This document shows, one piece after another, positions 11,534 to 21,728 of a stretch of 64,000 nucleotides of DNA. The stretch's first letter is position 1. Each line of letters begins with the position of its first letter. The translations under genes were made by a program, and so were the position numbers. The notes below the pieces were generated by a model. The model had not been told where the DNA came from. It made no database searches and saw only the letters and a list, made by a program, of their open reading frames with translations. The stretch lies in the NCBI GenBank assembly GCA_021234155.1, contig JAJEKV010000057.1, positions 9,277,564-9,341,563 of the forward strand, in the 5' to 3' direction. This DNA comes from Isoetes taiwanensis (lineage: Eukaryota > Streptophyta > Lycopodiopsida > Isoetales > Isoetaceae).

Positions 11534-12474
11534 ATGCTTTTTATACAGCTGGTTACTAGTCCGTTGAGTGAAGGGCTTCATACATAACGACCCCAGCGTG
11601 ATATTGAGGCTGTAAAGATGAAGTACTCTAGGCCTTGACAAAAAGACATTGTAATATCCTTGAGGCCAGGGTTTATTTCAAACAGCAGGAAGATCACATC
11701 ACCTTTGTGAGCATCCTTGATGGATGTGCTGCAAATTCGTCTCTAGCTATAGGTAGACGGGTACATACATGCATTGTAAATTCTGAATTTGGTTCAGATC
11801 TGGCCGTCTGGAATGCCTTGACTAATATGTAGCACTATTATCACAGCATATGTTCAGCATGGACAAAGCACTGAAGCCTCAAGCTTTTGGATGAAATGCA
11901 GCATGAGGGCTTGATGCCGAATGAAGTTACCATTGGAAGCATGCTTTCTGCTACCAGCTATGTAGGCCAGCTTAATGAGGGATGCCACATGTTTGTGTCC
12001 ATGAGTAAAGATTATGGAATCACACCAATGTCGGATCGATCGTGAATCGCATAATTGATCTGCTCTCAAGAACAGGGCACCAAGATGAGGCAAAAGCCTT
12101 AATTTGCAACATGCCTTTCCTTCCTGATGCTATATCATGGACGGCCATGCTTGGTTGTCATAGAGCTTCTTCACAGAAAAAGTTGGCAATTTAATAGGTC
12201 TAGCACAATGTCTGCTCATTGTCTTTGGTTGGTAAGAGATAATGGTCTCTTGGTGCAATTTAGCAAGTGATAGCGCGCCTGTATGCTCTTACCTTTTGTG
12301 GCACTCAAATGCTTTTTATGCCGCTGGTTACTAGTCCGGTTACTAGTCCGTTGAGTGAAGGGTTTCATACATAACGACCCAACATGATATTGAGGCTGTA
12401 GAGATGAAGTACTCTAGGCCTTGACAAAAAGACATTGTAATATCCTTGAGGCCAGGGTTTATTTCAAGCGGTTG
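11534..12474 (+). repeat. 150-base direct repeats flanking the PPR fragment
   Basis: The two copies are 11534-11688 and 12307-12474. Both contain GGTTACTAGTCCGTTGAG, CATACATAACGACC and AAAAGACATTGTAATATCC. The right copy has a local duplication of CCGGTTACTAGT. They bracket the PPR pseudogene, and both are also present in unit 2 (near 27595-27740 and 28375-28540). They may be the remains of a local duplication, or terminal repeats of an unrecognised element. Confidence 0.7.
11680..12260 (+). pseudogene. PPR (pentatricopeptide repeat) protein fragment
   Basis: Pieces typical of plant PLS-class PPR proteins can be read across frameshifts and stops: HITFVSILDGCAANSSLAIG and RRVHTC (one repeat), then AVWNAL, EMQHEGLMPNEVTIGSML, SMSKDYGITP and, near 12105, MPFLPDAISWTAMLG. 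PPR proteins of this type bind organellar RNA in plastids or mitochondria. The fragment covers only a few repeats, lacks both ends and cannot be functional. A parallel fragment lies at about 27740-28280. Confidence 0.8.
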
Positions 12475-12803
12475 GAATGACTTTAAAAGGGTGAAACGAA
12501 AGTGAGATGCACTAAACAGTAAGTCCTTCCCATTCTAACCTCTTCATACCAACCATCCTCTAGATTCAATTTGTTTGGCTATTTCTGCTAGGCTACCTTC
12601 ATTTCTAGATTATGTTCAAGACAATTTGAGTGCATTGTTACAATGTCGTCATTTTGGAGCCATTTTGGAGCCTATAAATTATGTAATTTAATGGAGCCTA
12701 TAAATTATGTAATTTAAAATATATCAATCATTTTGTACTTTTGTTTTATTTTGTTTTATTTTGTCTTTTTTTTCTTAAATTTTGTAATATAACAACCAAC
12801 ATA

Positions 12804-13230
12804 ACTACTATGAACATTAATTAACACAAACCATTACATTAGACATGTTTAAAATTAAATTCCCCCTTAAACCCCCTTTTGTTTGGGTGCATATTCACAC
12901 GGGGGGTGACGTAGGGCAGCGAGAGCCCCTGTAATTAGGTTTTGCACGTACAAAATCAACACCATATAGTATATTGCCTAAAATCTTATAGTATTTTGCA
13001 AATCTTGTTATACAGTATAACAAATTCTGTACATCCATACCCCACAAACGAGGAACTTTATGTACGGTGTAGATTAAGGAATAAGGGGTGAATATGCCTA
13101 TCCAACAGCTCTCGTTGCCCGGAGTCACCCCCCGTGTGAATATGCACCCAAACAAAAGGGGGTTTAAGGGGGAATTTAATTTTAAACATGTCTAATGTAA
13201 TGGTTTGTGTTAATTAATGTTCATAGTAGT
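12804..13230. mobile_element. MITE-like hairpin element with 107-bp terminal inverted repeats
   Basis: The left arm 12804-12910 and right arm 13124-13230 are perfect inverted copies by eye, starting ACTACTATGAACATTAATTA. The element is 427 bp, with no coding capacity in the 213-bp centre. ATA lies on both sides (12801-12803 and 13231-13233), suggesting a 3-bp target duplication. A 3-bp duplication occurs in PIF/Harbinger and CACTA elements, but the termini do not match either consensus clearly, so the superfamily is open. Confidence 0.85.
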
Positions 13231-13865
13231 ATAGGCTACCTCACAGCGAGGTTATCAGACCATTTGTGAACGATCTGTTAAAGCTGTCTATGCATGTTCT
13301 GGCATGTGATAACGAGGAAAATGGCCTTATCTGTTTGCGGATCATTTTTTATCTTCATAAAAACTTTAGACCGACACTTGAACCAGAAGTGCAGATATTT
13401 TTGGATTTTGTATGTACAAGGTATTGTAACTTGTGATGCTTAATACTAACTTGAAAGTCCCATCATTGTGACATTCAATTCTAACCTTTTCTTCTTATTT
13501 ACCGGGTACTGCAGATATATCAAAATTTTAAAGTCTGGCATCGCCTACTTTTTGACGATGCAAACATGTCGGATGCACAGATACCCTCGCTTCTCAAAGA
13601 CACCGGGCTTCTTGGGATCTCAAAGACCAACCGGAGGTCCAATATCGGGCCATTAAATTTAAGCACCAGCTCCTTCAAAGTTGTGACAGAGTGTCCGGTT
13701 AATTGTGATGTTTCGTTTCAATTATATCCACGTTATGTACGACAAATATTCCTATATTGTTACCCCCGATGGTGAATGCCATGTCTATTCTGGTCCCCGG
13801 CAAAGTGCCACCACACTTGAAAAATCACTTTGCTGATCTTAAAGGGGCACAAGTAAAGGTTGGAT

Positions 13866-13975
13866 ACGCTCAATTTGTAGGAGGAGCTAACCCTCATCCT
13901 ACGCATCTGATGTCTGGATGCAACTGATAGGTACTGCTGTGGAATATACATGGCCATGGGATTAATGTCGTATCT
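13866..13975 (-). mobile_element. LINE-derived filler at the unit 1/unit 2 junction
   Basis: About 110 bases match 59089-59212 inside Tra1 intron 29. On the - strand they encode the LINE-typical [20 protein letters not shown]. They join Tra1 intron 3 sequence at a 2-base AC overlap. Relative to the intron 29 copy they lack 12 bases (TTATTCAAAAGG). At the right edge ATTAATGTCGTA occurs twice (13961-13972 and 13976-13987), directly before unit 2 begins. Confidence 0.88.
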
Positions 13976-13986
13976 ATTAATGTCGT

Positions 13987-16110
13987 ACATGGAAATTACA
14001 CGTGGATATGCTAGAATTTGAGGAAAGGTTGTAGGCCCGGTAGGGCTGGTGTGCTAAAAAAAAAAAAAATCAAAAACATCATGTCATTAACCCAGTTTTA
14101 CCTTATGTAAATATAAGGCAGTCTTAGCATGACCCCCTTAGATTCACCTAAGCATAATTTCCAAGAATAGAGGTAGATAGATTTTTTAGATATTTTTTAT
14201 ATGGAATATGACTGCCATATATGAACTTCTAGGAAGGGTTTTATTTAATTTTTAGCCATTGATTTTATATGAATTTTAATGTGAACAGTGCAAATGCACC
14301 ATTTTTTATCCATCGCCTGACAACTCTAGTGTTAATAAACATATTACATTGCATGAGACATTAGCCAACTAGATGAATGGTTTGACCAGATCTGGAAAGA
14401 CCCCATCATAATAGTAGGTGTACACGAGGAATGGTGTATTGGAACAAATACTTCACATCAATATTCAGGACCAATAGCTCAAAATATTAACACAAAATGA
14501 GAGGCACATGTGCTTTAGGTTGCCAAAGTGGCTTTATTTGATGGTCCGAGAAATGCCACATCTTGGCTAGCAGTGAAATGACAATATGAGCAAGTTTAGA
14601 AGAACCAGATGCCAATATGAAGATGATAGATGAAACAGAGCTTGCGCTTATCTTTAATCTTGATTTGAACTCTGGAGAACACAGATTTTTAATGTTTGTT
14701 GGAGACAAACACCCGAGGAGCATTGTCATAATGTACAAAGATACAAATCATTGATGTTAATGTTTGCATTGTGAATTTGGATCTCAGATTATGAAAGATT
14801 CCATGGAATCTTTTCATTATCCAAGTTCAGTATTTTGTTCTTTTAAAACTCTTGCACAAATCAATGGTGTAGAAACATCATTGTCTTTTCCTCCTTATCA
14901 ATAATTGTCTAGAGAACCATTGCGAAAAGCAAGCAAGACTACAAAAAATAGTGTATGAAACAAGCCTGCCACACAAGCAGGAAGCTGGTGGCCAGGAAGT
15001 AAGACAGAGGAATCGAATCTCCAGGCCGCAACGGCCTCATCAGAGTCTCGAAATCTACAGCATGAACAACATCAAATACAAACAATCAGACATAAAAGAA
15101 GAGGGGCTGAAAACCACAGGCATGGGCGTGCAAGGGATCTCATCAAACTCTCAAGAACAAGAGCTGGAATGCCCTAATCATGATTTGGCGCTATAGGCCA
15201 ATGAATCCGACCATCCAAAAAAAAAAGGGGGAACCAGAGTTGCAAACCCTCAAATCGGGCCCCTTGAAGTAACAAGTAACAACCATAATGGCTCTGGTGG
15301 CCGGATTAACACAAGGACATTCTTCCTACCTTCATGCTATGTCCTACCTCTGCTATAGACTCTGAGTTTGAGATTCAAACCCACGAAGGGGGCAGATTTT
15401 GTGAAATACAGAAGGAAGAATACAGTATGCCTGCGCTTGCAGCTACCGGGTATTCGTGGCTTCACCAGCGTAATGTTTGAGTCATCGTATTTGAATTCCA
15501 ATACCTTCCATAATTGGCTCTATCACGTTCTCTTCTTATACCATTGCAACAAAACCCAACCAAAGTACTCAAAATAAAAAGAAGACCACAAAACCAAAAC
15601 AAACTGCTCAAACTGCTTAAAGTATATGGTTTTCTATGCAATACTATACCCAAATTTTAGTTCCAACTATTGCGAGAATAGGGTATGGTCGCCCTCTGCC
15701 GTGACCCTACCTCGGAGCATGAGTCGACCAGATCCCTTCAGCGGTGATACTCCATCTTTGTCATGGGTCCACTCATCTATGGACCGTTGTATTGTGGCAG
15801 TGTCATCGACGGGGGTTCCATCTACCGAGACCCCAATGTCCATCAACCCGGTTCCGCCGTGTGCCTGCATGGTCGTGAGTTCAGGTCCCGTGCACCGCGT
15901 AATCGGTCTCCATATCCGTGCATGAGAAAATGCCCCGAGCATGCCGATTTGAAAGACGAATTCAATGGGGGTGATTTGAATTGGCGCCCAAACTAAGCAC
16001 TCGATTGTATTTTTGTGAATTCAATTCTCTAACTCCTACTATGGCTTCCATTGATATAAAATCCTGCCCTTCCTTCATAGTTCATATGTTATCGACAAGA
16101 GGCTGCGAAG
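13987..16110. repeat. Leading segment of unit 2, unclassified repeat
   Basis: Homologous to 3681-5800 and closer to the unit 3 copy at most single-base differences (for example CATGTCATTAACCCAG near 14080, shared with 30138). A stretch at about 15720-15910 differs from both other copies mainly at CAG, CTG and CCAGG sites. No gene is recognised. Confidence 0.6.
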
Positions 16111-16129
16111 AACACCTAAGACAGCGACC

Positions 16130-18333
16130 ATGGTTTCGGACAAAGGACGCGAAGAGATACCGATGTTGAAAGAGGTACCGTAAGACCAAAGATCATCTAA
16201 GAGGGTCTCATACAAGATAGGACAAAGAAGAGGGCACCACAAGGCGGTCGCGGCAACCAGTCCAATGCCAAGGAGGCCGAAAGAGGAGAGGCCAAGTAAC
16301 CGAGGAGAAAAATTTGGACATCCCTTGAAGAGGTAAGTGCACTTGGCATTTCGGTTAGAAAGGCATCAAGGAGGTATGGTATACCATAATTCACAATCGA
16401 GATTGGCTATATGTTAGAACAACCCACAAATCATCCACAAATATTGACAACTCTCCACGAGGAGGAGCTAGTTAATTGGGCCCTTAGCATGGAGAGCAAG
16501 AAATGGGAGTTACCCTATCTTATGTCAAGGAAAAGGCAAAGAGAGATGGCTAGAGCGAGGAGGTTCTTAGGGATATCCGGAGTACCAAGCGATAAGTGGT
16601 GGAAGCTTTTTAAGCAAAGACACCCTAAAGTTGCACTTTCGGGTGCAAAAACCCTAGATGTAGCTTGATTTTATGCCGGGCTCAAGCGATTTATCTTTGA
16701 GTTTGCCTTCCCGAAACCTCAAGGATTTGCAACGCCCGATGAGACCTGGAATTCGCATTGAGAGAAAGTGAAGAGTTTGAAAATCCTAGCTAGCAAGGGT
16801 GGGAGCAGGGGTGAGTGAGGTCATCATGAACAAGGGGAGTGGGTTACAATTTTGGTGTGTGTGTAAATCTTTGAGGAGTATAGGATCCCCAACATGTACA
16901 TTTTTAAAGGTAGTCAAATGAGGCAGGACAATATTGCAAGATGTGAAGAGGGTGCCATTCAGGCTGTCCAAGCTTCAGCTTGAATGACATCAGAATTGTT
17001 TAAATCATGGCTGTCACATTTTAAAAAGCAAGAGTCCTGTGTGGTGTATCCCCAGATCAGCCTCACCTTATCATTTTGGATGGTCATGGTAGCCGTGTAG
17101 ATCTTGAAGTCATATTGGCAGCATGAGAGAAGGGCATTTGCTTTGCCCTATTGCCTGCACACACATCTCATAGGCTTCAACCTCTAGATGTGGCATGCTT
17201 TGCCCCTTTCAAGGCATCATTCAAGAGATTTAGGTCTGCCTACATGGTTAGCAAAGGGAGGGCAGAACCAAAGAGGGAGGAAATAGCAGAATTGATTTCA
17301 CAGTCAATTGCATGTGGCCTAATACCCCACAACATCAATGCATGTTTTAGGGCCACTCATATTTGGCCCTTTGACCAGGAAAGAGTTAAGCCAGGCCAAG
17401 AGTGTACCAGGTTTGGGAGGGTGCATGTGGAAGACCTTACAGAAGGTCAGGAGCAGGCTTGAAAAGAGTACCATCCAGATGCTCAAATGGAAGGGTTTGA
17501 CATGGTAGAGGTGCACCAGTTATGGGAGGCCTTACTTGGACAACTTCCAACTGATGGGCAAAATGACCAATTGCCACATATTCAAGCTAGTGAGCATGTG
17601 GAATAATCTGTGCATGTGGAACCTACACATGCAATTGGTGATGAAGGTGTTGGTGCAATGATGGCTTGTCAGGCTCATGTAAGTCAGATGCATGTCCCTG
17701 ATGTTGGAGGGTCTATGGCTGGTCTGCAAGAACCATCCCAAACGTATATGCAGCCATCACAGGCCATGAGGGCAAGGAAGAGGGGTTTTGCCCCAGATCT
17801 GGGGGGAGAGTGCATATATCAAATGATGGTTTCTGTGAGGCATTGAGAGCAGAAAAGGCAAGAAGGGCAGAGGCCAAAAAAATGAAATTGGAGCAGCGGT
17901 GGCAAAGACAAAAAGCTCGAGACTACAAGGAGGACGGCTAAAAAGGGAGGATGCTACTAAGAGGGCACATGTTAACAGGGAGGAGAGAGAGAGAGAGGAG
18001 GAAGAGAGCTGATGCAGCTGAAGGTACAAGTGCTGCAAGGCTTAGGGAATTTATATATCCAAGGGGGGTGTCTAGAGTGGCATCTGTTTTTGGTTTCCGG
18101 GGGGTATTGAGTGAGGAGATGAAGACAAGAAGGCTACAGGTGAGAAACAGGTTGAGAATGAGGCAAGGGTTGAGGCCACTTAGGGCAGCCAACCCACTTA
18201 GGGCAGCTATTACAAGCAATCAGACGTCCTCGGGTATCGATCAAATGCATCTGCCTCCTGTTAGTCCCTGTGTAGATCTGAACTCACAGCCCTTGGAAGA
18301 TGTTGATATGACACACATATCTGCTCGGGTGAT
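16130..18333 (+). pseudogene. Pogo/Tigger-like transposase pseudogene, unit 2, part before the gypsy element
   Basis: Same gene as 5814-8390, with the same domain order. The CENP-B-like region is well preserved (RHPKVAL and FLGISGVPSDKWWKLF near 16560-16640). The region after the second Asp is open from 17151 to 17462 (HTSHRLQPLDVACFAPFK and a following helical stretch). Frameshifts and two shared stops (CTTGAATG near 16980, GCATGAGAG near 17122) are present. It is cut at 18333 by the retrotransposon and continues at 25366. Confidence 0.8.
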
Positions 18334-18658
18334 TGTTAGAGCCTGGACTCTAACCTTGCAAGAAGGATGAAAAACCCAACAATCCAAGCTCAATCTATCA
18401 GAATAAGGCAATGCACAACACAAAGAATCATCATCTCCATAGCTAGATCAAGAAAATAATCTCCATCAATACACCGTCTCTCTCTCTTCTCTCTCTGCTC
18501 AGATAATACAGTGGTGATAATGGCTCCATAATGCATACGTGCAAATATCCTGCACGCGTGCATGCGCGTATATCACTCTATATACGGTATATGATGTGGT
18601 GAGTGGTGACAAATATGGTGAGTGGTGACGAATGTGGTGAGTGGTGACAACCCCAACA
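18334..18658 (-). repeat. 3' LTR of the gypsy element, unit 2
   Basis: 325 bp. In element sense this is the downstream LTR. Its outermost part (element U3 start) consists of tandem GTGGTGAGTGGTGAC-type repeats near 18595-18650 on the + strand. It is near-identical to 25041-25365. Confidence 0.95.
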
Positions 18659-19052
18659 GTGGCGACCACAGTGGGAAAATGTGCCACTCCGTGGCGGAGA
18701 ACCCACAACAAAACAAACTCATATGGTCCTTGGGACATGTCCCCAAATGACACATTGACACCCTCCTCAAATCCAAATGACTAATACAAACAAACTGGTC
18801 CAAAATGACAGTGACGAAACAGAGCCTCTGTAACTGTGGCAAACTTTGAAAGCTGATATCTTGAGTTCCAGAACTCCGTTTGACCTGCACCATAGCTCGT
18901 TGGATTCGTATCGCCGAAACGCATCTTTTGATGTAGGATAGATGAAGTATTATGGAACTGTCACCACCTGTTTTTATAGAAAAACGACCTGCTGTAACCC
19001 AAAAGTTCTCCACAAATTCTCTGTAATTGGAGCTATACCAAATCTGAATCCC
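18659..19052. other. Non-coding 3' internal region of the gypsy element, unit 2
   Basis: This stretch lies between the end of integrase and the 3' LTR. A purine-rich polypurine tract is expected next to the LTR, but none is seen. Instead the sequence at 18659 reads TGGCGACCACAGTG, an inverted near-copy of the presumed primer binding site at the other end. Confidence 0.6.
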
Positions 19053-21720
19053 TTAGAATAGCACTTCTCTTTCAAAATAAGGCCTGAGATCCTTGCCATT
19101 TCTGGGATTAGGCAACAATTCCCCTTCTGGAGTCATCAAATAGAAAGCCCCACCTGGTACCTCTTTATCAATCAGAAATGGGCCTTCCCATGGGCTTTGG
19201 AATTTGGATAGATGCTGCTTAGTGGTCCTGCACAACACCAATTGGCCTTCTTCAAATGGATTGACAACCTGTAACCTGTCTTTGATAAGCTTTACTTTCT
19301 GTTTATGCCTCATATTGAAGTCTGCTGCTTCTTGTCTCATCTCTTCCAATTGCAGCAAATCATCCATCCTATTATGCACTTGATTTGGAGTTGGAACTTC
19401 TCCTAAATTCTCATAATAAGGGAGCTCCACAAATGAACACAAAGGAATGTCCAAATGAATAGGCATCACAGCTTGCACTCCATAAACCAATTCAAATGGT
19501 GTAAATCCACAGAGCCAACTTGTAAGTACACCTGAAACTCCATAAGGCACCTGTCAAGGCTTCATGCCAATTTCTTTGATTATCCTTCACTGTTTTGGCC
19601 AAGATAGCTTTCAGAATTTTGTTAGTAGACTCAGCTTGCCCATTGCCCTGTGGATAATAAGCAGAAGCTTGCACATGTTGAACACCAATCTTGTCTGTTA
19701 ACTGAGCTACTACTTTCCCCATGAAATGACTTCCCGGATCAGACAAAAGAATGGTTGGAACACCAAACCGAGAAATCAAATTATGATAAAGAAAGCTTTA
19801 TTTGTGGTATTTTTCGTAGCATGCTTTCTTTGGAATTGCTTCTACCCACTTTGTAAACATGCATGTGGCTGCCAAGATATACTTATGACCTTTGGAAGAT
19901 GGAGGATTGATAGGCCCAATGTAATCCAATCCCCACATATGAAATGGACCAACGCTCAAAATAGGATGGAATGGCATATTATTGTGGCCTGTCAATTGTT
20001 TATGCCTTTGACACTTCTCACATTTGCTAACAAAGTCTCTAGTATCCTTGTACAGAGTTGGCCAATAATATCCCCAATGAAGGATCTTTCTAGCTGTGGT
20101 TCTGGCTGTAAAATGCCCCTGACAATCATGTGCTTGCTGCAACAAATCATGAGTTTGCTGACCAGCAACACACCTTAATAAGAGACCTTCCATAGTCCTC
20201 TTATAAAGAATAGCCTCATGCACCACATAACCAGCTGCTTGTACTCTAAGAGCATGCTTTTGTTGCTTTGAAAATGATGAAGGATAAGTCTGATCTTGTA
20301 AATACCTGTATATATTGGCATACCAAAGATCCACGGTCTCAATGAACCCCTGTAATACTCCATTATCCTGAAATGCTACTTGCTGGTCTGTTTCCTCTTC
20401 TATTTCAGCACCACTAGTCAAATATGCACTTGGATTATGAGCTCCTTGAGCCACCTTAACATACTTCAATTCAAATTCTTGTATGATAAGAGCCCATCTT
20501 GTAAACTTAGGATCTTGGACAGTCTTGTTGTAAATGCACGGCAATGGGTTCACATCCATATGAATGTAAACATACTGTACATTTGCTGAATTCCATTGTG
20601 AAGGAAGAAGATAATGTCTAAACTTATTCAATGCCCACTTCAATGCCAACCCAAGATGCTCCACATGAGTCCATTTCTGCTCTTGTGGAGTTAACAACCT
20701 GCTAGCATAGTAATTCACATCATAATGCTTTTGCTGATTTTTCTGACATAGTGTGACAGCCAAAGCTTGCTCCCAAACTGTAAAGAATAAATGAAAAGGC
20801 TCACTCATTCTTGGAGGAATCAGCAAAGTTCTCTCTTTCAATTGTCCAAGGCACCATTCAAATGCTTCTTGAGCGTCCTCCTTCCATCTAAAATTCATAC
20901 GGCTTCATACAATCCACAAGTGGCTGGGTTACTTTAGCAAAATTGTGCAAATACCTCCTACTAAAACTGAGTTGGCCATATAAGCTTCTCACTTGTGATA
21001 CATTTGTAGGTGGTTTGACCTTCTCCAAGGCTGCAATCTTACCATGATCCACTTGTAATCCTTTTTCTGAAACATAATTGCCCAATAGTTTTCCTCCTCT
21101 AGTGAAGAAAATACACTTAGCAGGATTCAAACTTATGCCATATAATTGGCATCTTTCAAGAACTTTTCTGAGATGATCCAAGTGATCCCTTCTTGGATTC
21201 GAAAACACTGTCAAATCGTCTATAAAGACTCTCAAACAGTCCAAAATATCATGGAAAGCATATGTCATAGCTCTGGCTGGAGCATTTGTGAGGCCAAAAG
21301 GTAAGACCTTGTAAGCATAGATGCCAAAAGGTGTTCGAAAAGCCGTCATTACTTGATGTGGTGGATAGATTTGGATCTGATTATACCCTGAGTACCCATC
21401 CAAGAAAGAATAGGCCTGATTTCCTGCAACAATATCCAACAAGGTGTCTATGAATGGTGTAGGAAAATGATCTCTTTTGGTAGCTTTGTTAAGATCCACG
21501 TAATCAATGCATACTCGGATTGAGTTGTTTGGCTTTCTCCTTGGTACAATAGAGCTGATCCAATCTGAATTTGGCTTTGGTACAATAAATCCCTCCAAAA
21601 GCTTCATGACTTCAACCTTTACTTGCTCCTCTATTCTTTGGACTCATTAAGCCTTTGAGCTTGTTGGACTGGTTTTGATCCTTGTTTCAAATCAATGGTA
21701 TGCACCACAACCTACGGTGG
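19053..21720 (-). pseudogene. Gypsy pol: reverse transcriptase, RNase H and integrase, unit 2
   Basis: The reverse transcriptase lies at about 20888-21700 (CIDYVDLNKATK, FLDGYSGYNQI, the active-site box VFIDDL). RNase H follows at about 20400-20898 (VNYYASRLLTPQEQ). The integrase has its zinc-binding region (HDCQGHF..CEKCQRH) near 19990-20110, then core motifs WGLDYIGPI and LLSDPGSHF and the ASAYYPQGNGQAE region. Its C-terminal part ends at 19053. Frame changes near 19500-19560, 19790 and 20890 and a stop near 21640 break the frame. The product would reverse-transcribe and integrate element RNA, but this copy looks defective unless the breaks are sequence errors. Confidence 0.9.
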
Positions 21721-21728
21721 AATGCCTT

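Larger units (their letters stand above)
10743..13230. mobile_element. Composite 2.5-kb insertion in Tra1 exon 2, unit 1
   Basis: Comparison with the uninterrupted exon at 44160 defines the insertion exactly: CTTAATA | insertion | ATAGGCTACC, with ATA on both sides. It starts TGTAGCATAATAACAGG and ends in the right arm of a hairpin MITE. Contents in order are: AT-rich sequence; a gene fragment beginning MEDEEQQD (11056); a 150-base direct repeat; a PPR pseudogene; the second copy of the direct repeat; AT-rich sequence; and the MITE (12804-13230). The left part (10743-12803) has no inverted repeats with the right end, so at least two events are likely. A Helitron-like origin is not supported, as no TC...CTRR ends are seen. 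Confidence 0.8.
10332..13858 (+). pseudogene. Tra1 5' fragment (exons 1-3), unit 1, disrupted
   Basis: It is homologous to exons 1-3 of the intact gene at 43755-44786. Exon 1 starts with MIPIQNF, but an extra T makes a stop at codon 8. Exon 2 is split by the 2.5-kb insertion after EIL, between ATA at 10740-10742 and ATA at 13231-13233. It also has a 2-base insertion beside its donor. Exon 3 (13515-13858) has several small frameshifts relative to the intact copy. Homology stops nine bases into intron 3. It cannot encode Tra1. Confidence 0.9.
3681..13986 (+). repeat. Tandem array unit 1 (10.3 kb)
   Basis: This direct-repeat unit starts at ACATGGAAATTACACG, as do the units at 13987 and 30044. 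It contains the 2-kb leading segment, the transposase pseudogene with an empty retrotransposon site, the intact - strand exon 1, the divergent promoter region, and Tra1 exons 1-3 interrupted by the 2.5-kb insertion. Its right end is a 110-base LINE-derived piece. Bases found only here and not in units 2 and 3 include ATTTGACGGTCCGAG (units 2 and 3: ATTTGATGG) and AATCCAATCAGCAC (units 2 and 3: AATCCAACC). Confidence 0.93.

Noticed and set aside
10743-13230. Helitron as the carrier of the gene fragments
   Set aside because: The insertion does not begin with TC or end with CTRR, and no terminal hairpin is seen in the expected place.
18595-18650. CRISPR-like array of short repeats
   Set aside because: The units are contiguous minisatellite repeats at the LTR edge with no distinct spacers, in a plant genome.
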